From Phycisphaerae bacterium (GTDB taxonomy: Bacteria; Planctomycetota; Phycisphaerae; Sedimentisphaerales; Anaerobacaceae): a stretch of DNA of 64,000 nt. The notes beneath the pieces were generated by a model that saw only the letters and a list, made by a program, of their open reading frames with translations, was not told the origin of the DNA and did not search any database. Below, in pieces: positions 1 through 8,910 of this stretch (position 1 is the stretch's first letter; each line of letters begins with the position of its first letter). The position numbers were made by a program, and so were the translations under genes. Location: positions 38,835 through 102,834 of the forward strand of contig JAQTMR010000009.1 in assembly GCA_028714255.1 (NCBI GenBank). The letters run 5' to 3'.

Positions 1-73
1 CATTTTCCCGCTCTGCTGCCGCCAAAGAAACCGTACATGACAAAATTGTAACTATTGATAAAATCCTTTTCAT
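1..73 (-). CDS. N-terminus of an exported protein (cut by window edge)
   Basis: Reading leftward from the ATG at 73, the first 24 codons begin MKRILSIVTIL and continue into a hydrophobic stretch ending in small residues (SLAAAE), a typical Sec signal peptide. A ribosome binding site (AAGGGAAAG) lies 2 to 10 bases upstream of the ATG. The rest of the gene is outside the window, so the function cannot be told. It is divergent from acs and shares the spacer 74-277 with it. Confidence 0.55.
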   Translation of the reverse strand, partial: MKRILSIVTILSCTVSLAAAEREN

Positions 74-181
74 AACTTTCCCTTTTAAAAAAATACCATT
101 AAGAAACCTCTTTTACAGTAAAATTAACTAAATGAACCGCGAGTTTATCAATAAATACTTACTAATCAAATAAAAAGTTGA

Positions 182-210
182 TTGACATGTGATAAAAATC
201 TTAATAGTTT
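182..210 (+). promoter_or_regulatory. Candidate sigma-70 promoter of acs
   Basis: TTGACA at 182-187 is followed after 17 bases by TAGTTT at 205-210. The -35 box is perfect and the -10 box is weak. It lies about 70 bases before the acs start in an AT-rich spacer shared with the divergent gene at 1-73. A second AT-rich -10-like hexamer (TATCAT, 222-227) is close by, so the exact start point is uncertain. Confidence 0.35.
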
Positions 211-277
211 ACTTTTTTTGTTATCATATAAACACAGTTGAGTCAAATAACATTAACAACTTATTAGGAACAGTATC

Positions 278-2260
278 ATGACAGAAAAACAAAAAGCCTT
301 CCAGTCTCTTATGACCGAAAAACGAACGTTCCCGCCGCCGGCAAATATCAAGGCCAACGCTCATATAACCAGCCAACAGCAGTATCAGCAAATGTGGGAG
401 CAGTCTATTAATGACCCTGACGCCTTTTGGCTCGAACAGGCAAAAAGCTTAACATGGTTCAAGAATCCGACCAAAAGTCTCGAATACACTTGGGATACTA
501 AAAGTCGCAAAATCGAGCATACCTGGTTCGCCGACGGCGAGCTGAACGTTGCGTATAACTGTCTCGACCGCCATCTCGGAACACCGACCGCAAAAAAAAC
601 CGCTATTATCTGGCAGGGCGAGGCCGAAGATGCCGTCAAAAAATTCACGTACGAAGAGCTTTATAAAGAAGTCTGTAAATTCGCCAACGTTCTAAAGTCA
701 AAAGGCATAAAAAAAGGAGACCGAGTCGCAATTTATATGCCCATGGTTCATGAACTGCCTGTAGTGATGCTCGCTTGTGCCCGCATCGGCGCGATTCACT
801 CGGTCATATTCGGCGGATTTAGTTCAGATGCTATCGAAGGCCGAATCAACGACTCCGACTGCAAAATGCTCATCACTTCCAATGTTTCGCTCCGGGCGGG
901 AAAACATATCAAACTAAAAGATATCGCCGACGCTGCTCTGGAAAAAACACCGACAATTGAATCTGTCATAGTCGTAAAAGTTAATGATGAACCCTGCGGC
1001 ATGAAAGACGGCAGAGACCTCTGGTATCACGATGCAATGGCCGGTGCTAAAGAGCAGTGCGAAGCTGAACATATGAACGCCGAAGACCCTCTCTTCATAC
1101 TTTATACCTCCGGCTCGACAGGCAAACCGAAGGGTGTCGTCCATACTACAGGCGGATACCTGCTGCACATCACTCTCACTCACAAGCTCGTTTTTAACAT
1201 CCACGAGGATGATGTTTATTGGTGTACCGCCGATATCGGCTGGGTCACCGGACACAGCTATATCGTCTATGGCCCGCTCGCAAACGGCAGCACATCTCTG
1301 ATGTTCGAAGGCGTTCCGACTTATCCGGACGCCGGCAGGTTCTGGCAGATTTGCGACAAATTCGGCGTCACTGTCTTCTATACGGCTCCGACAGCTATCA
1401 GGGCCTTGATGCGTCTCGGCAAGGAATGGCCCGCAAAATACAAACTGGATACAATGAGAATACTCGGCACCGTAGGAGAACCCATAAATCCAGAAGCATG
1501 GATATGGTACTACGAAAATATCGGCCACAGCAAATGCCCAATCGTCGATACCTGGTGGCAAACGGAAACCGGCGGCTTTATGATTACGCCTTTGCCCGGT
1601 GTCCATACACTAAAACCCGCCAGCGCAAGCAGGCCGTTCTTAGGCGTCGATACCGTTGTCCTGCGCGATGATGGAAGCCAGTGCGGTGTGAACGAAGGTG
1701 GAAAGCTCTGCATTAAAAAACCCTGGCCCGGAATGATGCGTACAATGTGGGGCGACCACGACAGATTCATCGATACGTATTTCACAATGTATGACAACAT
1801 TTACTTCGCCGGTGACGGCTGCCGTGTCGATGAAGATGGTGACTACTGGCTCATGGGAAGAATCGACGATGTCGTCAACGTTTCAGGACATCGTATCGGC
1901 ACCGCGGAAGTCGAAAGCGCACTTGTCAGCCACGACAAAGTAGCCGAAGCCGCAGTAACACCAATACCTCACGAAATCAAAGGGCAGGGACTGTATGCCT
2001 TTGTTACACTCGTAGAAGGTGTCCATGAAAGCGACGAACTCAAAAAGGAACTGATACTGCACGTTCGCAAGGAAATCGGCGCCATCGCCGCTCCCGAAGC
2101 AATTCAGTTCGCACCCTCACTTCCGAAAACCCGTTCCGGAAAGATTATGCGGCGAATCCTCCGCAAAATAGCGGAGAAAGACACTGGCAACCTTGGTGAC
2201 ATCACCACTCTTGCAGATCCGAGCGTCGTCGAAAGCCTGATTAAAGGCCGGGGAGAATAA
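278..2260 (+). CDS. acs: Acetyl-CoA synthetase (AMP-forming)
   Basis: Activates acetate with ATP and CoA to acetyl-CoA, AMP and PPi in the cytoplasm. The 660 residues match the usual length of Acs (about 650). The ACS N-terminal region (about 30-90), the AMP-binding P-loop YTSGSTGKPKG (about 276-286), the TWWQTETG acetyl-binding motif and the C-terminal PKTRSGKIMRR motif are all intact. The lysine in that last motif (about residue 622) is the one known in this family to be acetylated to switch the enzyme off. The ATG is preceded by AGGAAC. It is followed by a hairpin and an OFA-type transporter, and faces an operon with a GNAT domain and an AcuC-type deacetylase, which fits reversible acetylation control (inference). 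Confidence 0.96.
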   Translation: MTEKQKAFQSLMTEKRTFPPPANIKANAHITSQQQYQQMWEQSINDPDAFWLEQAKSLTWFKNPTKSLEYTWDTKSRKIEHTWFADGELNVAYNCLDRHLGTPTAKKTAIIWQGEAEDAVKKFTYEELYKEVCKFANVLKSKGIKKGDRVAIYMPMVHELPVVMLACARIGAIHSVIFGGFSSDAIEGRINDSDCKMLITSNVSLRAGKHIKLKDIADAALEKTPTIESVIVVKVNDEPCGMKDGRDLWYHDAMAGAKEQCEAEHMNAEDPLFILYTSGSTGKPKGVVHTTGGYLLHITLTHKLVFNIHEDDVYWCTADIGWVTGHSYIVYGPLANGSTSLMFEGVPTYPDAGRFWQICDKFGVTVFYTAPTAIRALMRLGKEWPAKYKLDTMRILGTVGEPINPEAWIWYYENIGHSKCPIVDTWWQTETGGFMITPLPGVHTLKPASASRPFLGVDTVVLRDDGSQCGVNEGGKLCIKKPWPGMMRTMWGDHDRFIDTYFTMYDNIYFAGDGCRVDEDGDYWLMGRIDDVVNVSGHRIGTAEVESALVSHDKVAEAAVTPIPHEIKGQGLYAFVTLVEGVHESDELKKELILHVRKEIGAIAAPEAIQFAPSLPKTRSGKIMRRILRKIAEKDTGNLGDITTLADPSVVESLIKGRGE

Positions 2261-2286
2261 AAGTTTCCCAGCTTAAGTCCATTAAC

Positions 2287-2320
2287 CCGGACGCGCGTTA
2301 AAGGTGCGTCCGGCTTGTCT
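2287..2320 (+). terminator. Hairpin between acs and the transporter gene
   Basis: CCGGACGC (2287-2294) and GCGTCCGG (2306-2313) form a perfect 8-bp stem with an 11-base loop, followed by CTTGTCTT. The T tract is weak, so this may attenuate acs read-through into the transporter rather than stop it. Confidence 0.55.
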
Positions 2321-2338
2321 TAACTGAAAGGAATCTAA

Positions 2339-3589
2339 ATGGCAGATGGAGAAAAGGTTAAAAATCGCTGGCTGGTCGTTGTCGGAGCGCTGCTTATCCA
2401 ATTATGCCTCGGTGCAATATACGCATGGGGTGCGTTCACCGGAGCACTTCAAAACCCCGAAGGACTCTTTAAGTACACCGACACACAGACCTCCTGGATT
2501 TTCTCCGCCGGCCTGGCAAGCTTTGCCCTCGTAATGATTCTCGCAGGCAGACTCCAGGATAAATACGGCCCAAGGATTATTGCCGTAATAGGCGGCGTTA
2601 TTCTCGGCGCCGGATATATAATCGCAGGCTTCACAGGGACATCTTTCCCGCTTATGTTGCTCTTAGTCGGAATCGTAGGCGGTGCCGGTATCGGAATGGG
2701 CTACGTCTGCCCAATCGCCGCTTGCGTAAAATGGTTTCCGGATTTGAAAGGACTTATAACGGGCCTGGCAGTCGCAGGTTTCGGGGCAGGAGCTTTCATC
2801 TTCGTTAAGCTCGCAGGCTCCTGGCTTCATCTCATAGCAAACCACGGCGTTAACGGAACATTTGTAATATTCGGAATAATCTTTCTTGTCACCGTGGTAA
2901 TCGGTGCATTGTTGCTGTCAAACCCGCCTGCTGGCTACAAACCCCCCGGCTGGAATCCGCCGGTACAGGCTGATGGCTCAGCAAAACCAAAAGTAAAAGA
3001 CCTTACCCAGGGACAAACAGTTTGTACGCTTCAGTTCTGGATGATTTGGCTCGCATTCGTCTTAAGCGCAGGCTGCGGCCTAATGGTAATAAAATGTCTG
3101 AAAAACTTCGGTGAATTCGAAGGCGGACTTTCTGCCGCTGCCGCGGGCTCGGCTCTCGGACTGCTCGCGCTCTTTAACGGGATGGGACGCGTAGTCTGGG
3201 GCACCGCTTCACAAAAACTCTCGGCAAGAGGCTCGGTCATATTAATGTGCCTTCTCCAGGCAGTAATGACGTTCATGCTAATCAAGATGGGCTCAACGCC
3301 GTTGACGCTTGCGATTGCCGCCTGTTGGATAGGATTCAACTTCGGAGGTAACTTCGCACTCTTCCCGCTGCTCACGCTCGAAAATTTCGGCGGTAAAAAC
3401 CTTGGAGCCAACTACGGTGCTGTCTTCACCTCCTATGGTGTCGGTGGAATCCTCGGCCCGGTTATGGCCGGGCGAGTCTATGACACTATGGGTACTTACA
3501 AGACCGCGTTTATCATTGCTGCTGTTGCCTGCATAATAGCTGCCGTCCTCGGCCTGCTGCTAAAACCGATAACTGCCAAAACTGAATAG
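2339..3589 (+). CDS. MFS transporter, oxalate/formate antiporter (OFA) type
   Basis: A 416-residue inner-membrane carrier with about 12 hydrophobic segments. The first helix region (about residues 15-35, LGAIYAWGAFTGAL) and the long central cytoplasmic loop (about 200-225) are typical of the OFA branch of the major facilitator superfamily, whose members move small carboxylates such as oxalate, formate or lactate. An AAGGAA ribosome site lies 7 bases before the ATG. Its position right after acs suggests acetate or another monocarboxylate as substrate, but this is inference from context. The gene ends 12 bases before the convergent deacetylase gene. Confidence 0.85.
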   Translation: MADGEKVKNRWLVVVGALLIQLCLGAIYAWGAFTGALQNPEGLFKYTDTQTSWIFSAGLASFALVMILAGRLQDKYGPRIIAVIGGVILGAGYIIAGFTGTSFPLMLLLVGIVGGAGIGMGYVCPIAACVKWFPDLKGLITGLAVAGFGAGAFIFVKLAGSWLHLIANHGVNGTFVIFGIIFLVTVVIGALLLSNPPAGYKPPGWNPPVQADGSAKPKVKDLTQGQTVCTLQFWMIWLAFVLSAGCGLMVIKCLKNFGEFEGGLSAAAAGSALGLLALFNGMGRVVWGTASQKLSARGSVILMCLLQAVMTFMLIKMGSTPLTLAIAACWIGFNFGGNFALFPLLTLENFGGKNLGANYGAVFTSYGVGGILGPVMAGRVYDTMGTYKTAFIIAAVACIIAAVLGLLLKPITAKTE

Positions 3590-3601
3590 CTCTACATCGC
3601 T

Positions 3602-4738
3602 TTACAAACCGTGGATTGGAAATACGGTCGATTTGATGGTCCTGATTGTGTTTTCTATCGCAGGCATTACCGCATCGCGCTGTTGCCTGCTCACAGCTAA
3701 TACTTTGTCCCTGAAACCGCCCTGCCATTCGGTACTGCCGAGCATAACACCGCCGATAGTAGGACTTATCTCGCTATCGGTATCCTCGCCGCACAGAATA
3801 CTCCATGCCAACGCCCACGCCCTTACGGTGTTGCCGATATTGTACCCGCCGCCGCCGGTTGCGAGAATTGGCTTATCGAAACTTAATAAGTGGTTAATGA
3901 TTTCCGCGTAAACGTTATTAGTCAAATGCAGATGGGCAAGAGGGTCGCCCGCAAGGGCATCGGCCCCCAGCTCGAAAACGAACACATCGGGCTTGTAAGC
4001 TCCTATTAACGGCAGCACCAGCGACTCGAACGTCCGAATATACGCCTCGTCGAACGTGCCTGTCGGAAGAGGAATATTTACGCAGTAACCCTGCCCTGCT
4101 CCGGTGCCGATTTCATATTCGAATCCTGTCCCCGGAAATAACGTCCTCGGGTTCTGGTGCAGTGATATAGTCATCACGTCGTCTCTGTCATAAAAAGCAT
4201 ACGCAACCCCGTCGCCGTGATGAACATCCACATCAAGATATAAAACTCGCTTGCCCTGCTCGGCCAGTACCATACACGCAAGCGCAACATCGTTGATATA
4301 GCAAAACCCCGCTGCCCGTTCGGGCCTGGCATGATGAAACCCGCCTGACGTATTAAACACCACGTCCGCCTCGCCCGATAGTATCAGCTTCGCCCCGACC
4401 AGCGTCCCTCCAACAGCCAGAACCGCTCCGCCATACAATCCCTTAAAAACAGGACAATCCGATGTCCCGATTCCCATACCCAGAGCTTCAGCATTGAATT
4501 TGCCTTCGGACGCCTCTTTCAAAATGTGAAGGTAACGCGCTGAGTGAAACTTTTTCAGAACAACCCTCTCCGCCGGCTCAGGTGCTGCTTCTTTCCTGCC
4601 TTCCCCCGATAAAAGCCCCATCGAATTTATAAGCTCTCGTACTCTTTTGGCCCGGATTGTATTGAACGGATGTTCAGGAGGATAAGGATATTTATCGAGC
4701 TCCTGTGAATAAATAAATACTGATTCTCTCGTCCCCAA
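3602..4738 (-). CDS. acuC: Histone-deacetylase-family protein (AcuC-type)
   Basis: Zn-dependent deacetylase fold, 378 residues from the TTG at 4738, which has AGAAGG at the right distance. An ATG further upstream at 4798 would overlap the preceding gene by 50 bases and adds a basic, non-family extension. Family motifs are complete: the paired histidines in GGFHHA, the zinc ligands in DVDVHHGDG, the ELGADAL segment and the late tyrosine in GGGGYN. In Bacillus, AcuC removes acetyl groups from the active-site lysine of acetyl-CoA synthetase. Here it is the last gene of an operon with a GNAT-bearing CoA-transferase and converges with acs. The acetoin name is historical. Acs as its target is inference. 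Confidence 0.88.
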   Translation of the reverse strand: MGTRESVFIYSQELDKYPYPPEHPFNTIRAKRVRELINSMGLLSGEGRKEAAPEPAERVVLKKFHSARYLHILKEASEGKFNAEALGMGIGTSDCPVFKGLYGGAVLAVGGTLVGAKLILSGEADVVFNTSGGFHHARPERAAGFCYINDVALACMVLAEQGKRVLYLDVDVHHGDGVAYAFYDRDDVMTISLHQNPRTLFPGTGFEYEIGTGAGQGYCVNIPLPTGTFDEAYIRTFESLVLPLIGAYKPDVFVFELGADALAGDPLAHLHLTNNVYAEIINHLLSFDKPILATGGGGYNIGNTVRAWALAWSILCGEDTDSEISPTIGGVMLGSTEWQGGFRDKVLAVSRQQRDAVMPAIENTIRTIKSTVFPIHGL

Positions 4739-4748
4739 AAGCCGCCTT

Positions 4749-6620
4749 CTACCTTTCTTTCTCTGACAGACTGTATGCCACGTTGTAAACCTCACCATCG
4801 AACTCCGTGTTCACTTTGTAGCCGGAGTTGTAAAATATCGACAGCATCGCCTTGTTGCTCGGCAATACCTTCGCGTAAAAATGCTTAACGCCTCGCTTCT
4901 TCGCAATACCGGTAAGGTAATCCAGCAGAAATGTACCCATACCCTTCTGCTGCCATTCATCCTGAACGACAAAGGCAACCTCCGCCGATTTGCTCTTCGG
5001 GTCGAGAAAATACTGGGCGATAGCTACTATTTCTTCGCCGGATGCTCCGGGGACCGTTCCGACTATGGCAAGGTCCTGGTGATAATCTATGTTCGTCAAC
5101 TGCTGCACATCCTTATGAGGAAATGCAATCGTATGGGCCATATAACGCGTCTGAACGGATTTACTGCTCAGTGAATACAACATTTCAGACATCGCCGCTT
5201 CGTCAGTAGGCCGCACGGGTCTGAAAAATATCTCCGTACCGTCACGCAAGGTATCATACCGCTCCAGTTCTTCAGGATATGCCGATTTCTCGGTATCGAA
5301 TTCTATCTGGTCGGCGTAAATATACTTTTGCGACTTCGCCGCCTGAATCAGTTCTTTTCGGAACTTCGGATGCGCAATATTAATAAGTGACAGCACTCTT
5401 TCCCTGATGCTCTTGCCATGCAGGTAGGCGGTTCCGTATTCGGTAACTATATAGTGCACATCACCGCGAGTGGTAACCACGCCGGCGCCCTCGGTTAGAT
5501 GCGGCACAATCCTGCTTACCTTCCCGTCCCTTGCGGTAGATGGTATCGCGATAATAGCCTTGCCTTCCCTGCTTCTGGCGGAACCACGAATAAAATCGAC
5601 CTGCCCGCCGATGCCGCTGTAAAATTTGTAACCCAACGAATCCGAACACACCTGGCCCGTCAAATCGACTTCCAGACCAACATTAATCCCGACCATCTTA
5701 TCATTCTGGCTTATCACATATGGGTCGTTAACATATTCGGTAGGATAAAACTCGAAAAAAGGATTGTTGTCTATGTAATCGTAAAGTTTCTTTGAGCCCA
5801 TACAGAAGCTCGCCACAATTTTGCCGTGATTGAGAGTCTTCTTCGCACAAGTCACTGCCCCGCTCTCTATCAATTCGATTATCCAGTCGCTGAACATCTC
5901 CGTATGAATACCAAGGTCCTTCTTGTATGCCAGAAACTCGACTACCGCGTGAGGTATCTGTCCTATTCCGCACTCTATCGTGCTGCCGTCCTCGACGAGT
6001 CTCGCAATGTTCTGACCGATGCGGCGGAGAATATCGTCAGGTTCAGGTATTACGGTTTCGATAATTTCCTCGTCAAAGGGCACCAGGGCATCGATGGTAT
6101 TAACATGGACGAAGCTGTCCCCGAACGTCCGGGGCATCTTACCGTTCACCTGCGCTATCACATATCGCGCATTCGCCGCGGCGGATTTCACTATATCTAC
6201 CGATACACCGAGGCTGCACAGACCGTTCGAATCAGGCGGCGTTACGCTGATTAACGCAACGTCTATCGGTATTCTGCCGCGTTCGAACTCACGCGGTATT
6301 TCCGATAGAAATATCGGCGTGTAATCTCCGACGCCTCTGCTCATGGTATCGCGAACGTTATCGGCAACGAAAAAACTGTTCATCTTGAACTTTTCGCGAA
6401 ACTTCTCTTCAGCATACGGCGCTGCACCCATCGTCAGCAACTGGACTATATGAGCGTCAGTTATTCCGCTCGAATGCTTGACCAATGCTTCGACAAGATG
6501 CTGCGGCTGACCGCAGCCGGTCCCTATAAATATATTATTGCCTGACTTAATCAGCTTCATCGCCTGCGCTGATGCGGTTATCTTTTCTTTGTATTTTTCT
6601 TTCCAGTCAAACTTTTGCAT
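4749..6620 (-). CDS. Acetyl-CoA hydrolase/transferase fused to a GNAT acetyltransferase
   Basis: Two-domain protein of 623 residues. About 1-430 is a family I CoA-transferase of the acetyl-CoA hydrolase / 4-hydroxybutyrate CoA-transferase group (GTGCGQPQHLV near the start, IVTEYGTAYLHGKS late in the domain). About 445-620 is a GNAT domain with the acetyl-CoA binding loop VQDEWQQKGMGTFLL. The ATG at 6620 has AGAGG five bases upstream and sits 13 bases after the preceding stop, so it is preferred over an upstream in-frame start at 6650. The transferase half would exchange CoA between acetate and another acyl-CoA. The GNAT half could acetylate a protein such as Acs, as AcuA or Pat do in other bacteria (inference). 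Such fusions are, as I recall, known in other bacteria. Confidence 0.88.
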   Translation of the reverse strand: MQKFDWKEKYKEKITASAQAMKLIKSGNNIFIGTGCGQPQHLVEALVKHSSGITDAHIVQLLTMGAAPYAEEKFREKFKMNSFFVADNVRDTMSRGVGDYTPIFLSEIPREFERGRIPIDVALISVTPPDSNGLCSLGVSVDIVKSAAANARYVIAQVNGKMPRTFGDSFVHVNTIDALVPFDEEIIETVIPEPDDILRRIGQNIARLVEDGSTIECGIGQIPHAVVEFLAYKKDLGIHTEMFSDWIIELIESGAVTCAKKTLNHGKIVASFCMGSKKLYDYIDNNPFFEFYPTEYVNDPYVISQNDKMVGINVGLEVDLTGQVCSDSLGYKFYSGIGGQVDFIRGSARSREGKAIIAIPSTARDGKVSRIVPHLTEGAGVVTTRGDVHYIVTEYGTAYLHGKSIRERVLSLINIAHPKFRKELIQAAKSQKYIYADQIEFDTEKSAYPEELERYDTLRDGTEIFFRPVRPTDEAAMSEMLYSLSSKSVQTRYMAHTIAFPHKDVQQLTNIDYHQDLAIVGTVPGASGEEIVAIAQYFLDPKSKSAEVAFVVQDEWQQKGMGTFLLDYLTGIAKKRGVKHFYAKVLPSNKAMLSIFYNSGYKVNTEFDGEVYNVAYSLSEKER

Positions 6621-6633
6621 TGTTGCCTCTAAG

Positions 6634-8736
6634 TTAACTCTGCTCCACACTTATTCTCGCATCGACCGCTATTGCCGTTGTCCCCGCCCTGCCGACAACA
6701 TACGGGTTGATATCCATCTCCTGAATTTGCGGAAACTCGGTGACTAATTGCGAAAGTCTCTGCAGCCCCTCCGCTATTGCGTCTATGTCCGTACTCTCTT
6801 GGCCGCGAACACCCTTGAGCATTTTGTATGTCCGGGTATTGATAAGCATCTGTTTTGCTTCTTCCGCCGTCAATGGCGCGAGATAAAATGCCACGTCCTT
6901 TAGCACCTCAACCATTATCCCGCCCATTCCGAACATCATCAACGGACCAAAATGAGGGTCGCGATGCATCCCAAGTATTACTTCTTTGCCGCCTCGGCAC
7001 ATCTCTTGAACGAGGACTCCCAGAATATTGGCGTTAGGAGCCTGTTTTGGTATTCGGTGCATCATCAGGTCAAAAGCGTCCATCACTGCGGTAGCATTCT
7101 CCAGGCCCAGTTTAACACCGCCGAGGTCCGATTTATGTAATATATCAGGCGACCATATTTTCAACACTACCGGAAACCCGAGCTGCTGCGCTATATTAGC
7201 CGCTTGCTCGGCTGTGGTTGCTATAGAGCCTTTCGGAGTCACAAATCCGTATGCTTCGAGTATTTCCTTTGAGTCCTCCTCGCCGATTTCCCTGCTGCCG
7301 CGACGCAGATACCTCTCTATGACGTTTTCAACCTTCCTGCGGTTAACGGCAAATAACTTCACCACACGCTTGGGCCGAGTCTTCCACCTCAGATAATCTG
7401 TCATTACCTTAATAGTCGAAACTGCCATTTCCGTAGAATCATATATCGGGATTTTGCCTTTCTTCAATATCTTTGCTGCCTCGGCTATCTTGCTGGCGCC
7501 GAGAAAACAGGCAAGAACCGTTTTAGCCGGTTTCCGGTGCGTTATTCTGACCATTGCCTCGGCCGTAGCTGTGGGTTGAGTCATTGCCTGAGGGGTCAGA
7601 AGAACCAAAACTACATCGACACCCTCGTCGTCAAGAACGGTATCGAGGACAAATTCATAACGGTCCGCTAAGGCATCGCCGAGTATATCTACCGGGTTAT
7701 GAATATTAGCCGAAGCCGGAAGCTTCGCTGCCAGTTTGGCTGTCGTCTCTTCGCTCAACTTCGCAAAACTAAGACCGTGCTGCTCTACGGAATCCGCCGC
7801 CATAATACCGGCCCCCCCGGCATTGGTAATTAACACCACCCTCGAACCCCCGGGCAGAGGCTGATTCGCAAACGCCTGAGCGTAATCGAACTGCTGCTTT
7901 ATGGAACTGCATCGTATAATTCCAGCCCGCTCGAACACACATTCATACGCAACTTCACTGCCGGCAAGACTGCCAGTATGGGACGATGCCGCCTTCGCAC
8001 CCGCCGATGTCACGCCGGCCTTCATCAGTAATATCGGTTTTCGCAGAGATATCTGCTCAGCCTGGTTTACAAATGTGTTCCCGTCAACAATGCTCTCAAG
8101 ATAGCCCGCAATGACCCGTGTTTCAGCGTCGGCTGCAAATGCCTTTATGATATCGAGCTCGTTGATGTCCGCTTTATTGCCTATACTGACAAGTTTGCTG
8201 AAACCGATACGGTTGGCATTGGCCATATCCAGAATCGCCGCCATTAAGGCCCCTGATTGTGAAATATATCCTATCGTCCCCTTCGCAGGCATCTCGCCGC
8301 CGAAACTGGCATTTAGGTTACTGCCCGGCACTATCACCCCGAGGCAATTCGGGCCTATTACTCGAATGTGTCCCTGCCTTGCTATCTGAATAACACGATT
8401 CTCAAGCTCTCTGCCCTCCTGGCCAACCTCCTTGAAACCGGCTGTAATAATGACAACTGCTCTGCTGCCAATCTTTGCGCACTGCTGCATAACCGTCGGA
8501 ACCGCCTTGGCGGGCACCACAATAATCACAAGCTCGGGAACCTGCCCGATAGACTCGAGGTCTGGATAACATTTAAGACCTTCGATTGTTTCGCTTTTCG
8601 GATTGATTGGAAATATGCCGCCCTTAAAACCACCGTCGAGCATACTTCTAAGAATCTCATAACCTACCTTGCCTTTTGTCCGCGATGCTCCGACTATAGC
8701 AACTGAACTCGGATTGAAAAACTTCTTGAGGGCCAT
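6634..8736 (-). CDS. Acetate/acyl-CoA ligase, ADP-forming, fused alpha and beta parts
   Basis: Makes acetyl- or acyl-CoA with ADP/ATP exchange in the reversible NDP-forming reaction. The 700 residues run as CoA-binding domain (FNPSSVAIVGASR near residue 10), ligase-CoA domain with the phospho-histidine segment SSHTGSLAGSE (about residue 250), and a C-terminal ATP-grasp domain with a second histidine in HKSDLGGV (about 533). Both histidines used for phosphoryl relay are present, unlike in the Pat acetyltransferases where the related domain is inactive, so it is probably a working enzyme. The ATG at 8736 fits the family N-terminus and has AGGAAGG twelve bases upstream. A TTG at 8748 is possible. 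First gene of a three-gene operon. Confidence 0.9.
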   Translation of the reverse strand: MALKKFFNPSSVAIVGASRTKGKVGYEILRSMLDGGFKGGIFPINPKSETIEGLKCYPDLESIGQVPELVIIVVPAKAVPTVMQQCAKIGSRAVVIITAGFKEVGQEGRELENRVIQIARQGHIRVIGPNCLGVIVPGSNLNASFGGEMPAKGTIGYISQSGALMAAILDMANANRIGFSKLVSIGNKADINELDIIKAFAADAETRVIAGYLESIVDGNTFVNQAEQISLRKPILLMKAGVTSAGAKAASSHTGSLAGSEVAYECVFERAGIIRCSSIKQQFDYAQAFANQPLPGGSRVVLITNAGGAGIMAADSVEQHGLSFAKLSEETTAKLAAKLPASANIHNPVDILGDALADRYEFVLDTVLDDEGVDVVLVLLTPQAMTQPTATAEAMVRITHRKPAKTVLACFLGASKIAEAAKILKKGKIPIYDSTEMAVSTIKVMTDYLRWKTRPKRVVKLFAVNRRKVENVIERYLRRGSREIGEEDSKEILEAYGFVTPKGSIATTAEQAANIAQQLGFPVVLKIWSPDILHKSDLGGVKLGLENATAVMDAFDLMMHRIPKQAPNANILGVLVQEMCRGGKEVILGMHRDPHFGPLMMFGMGGIMVEVLKDVAFYLAPLTAEEAKQMLINTRTYKMLKGVRGQESTDIDAIAEGLQRLSQLVTEFPQIQEMDINPYVVGRAGTTAIAVDARISVEQS

Positions 8737-8786
8737 ATTAGTTGACAACCTTCCTGAACATAAAACCTCGTTCTTAAAGGTGAGGT

Positions 8787-8815
8787 ATTTTACTTCATAT
8801 CAGACAGATTTGCAA
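8787..8815 (-). promoter_or_regulatory. Promoter of the acyl-CoA ligase operon
   Basis: On the minus strand TTGCAA (8815-8810) is followed after exactly 17 bases by TAAAAT (8792-8787), about 50 bases before the ATG. Good match to a sigma-70 promoter in both hexamers and spacing. Confidence 0.55.
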
Positions 8816-8826
8816 AGTTTTTAATT

Positions 8827-8859
8827 ATTTGTTAATTTTTACGGATTATTATTTGTTAA
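8827..8859. repeat. Pair of ATTTGTTAA direct repeats upstream of the promoter
   Basis: ATTTGTTAA occurs at 8827-8835 and again at 8851-8859, 24 bases apart, just upstream of the -35 box of the acyl-CoA ligase operon. Placement and spacing would suit binding of a regulator, but the flanks are AT-rich and chance is not excluded. Confidence 0.35.
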
Positions 8860-8910
8860 CTTCTACTAACAATTTTGTCACACAAAAATCAACACTCTTA
8901 GCCCCCGATT

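Noticed and set aside
914..1606. 230-codon open frame on - inside acs
   Set aside because: Antisense shadow of a well-conserved gene, with no family features.
3602..4798. Longer start of the deacetylase at the ATG 4798
   Set aside because: Would overlap the preceding gene by 50 bases and adds a basic stretch absent from the family. The TTG at 4738 has a better ribosome site.
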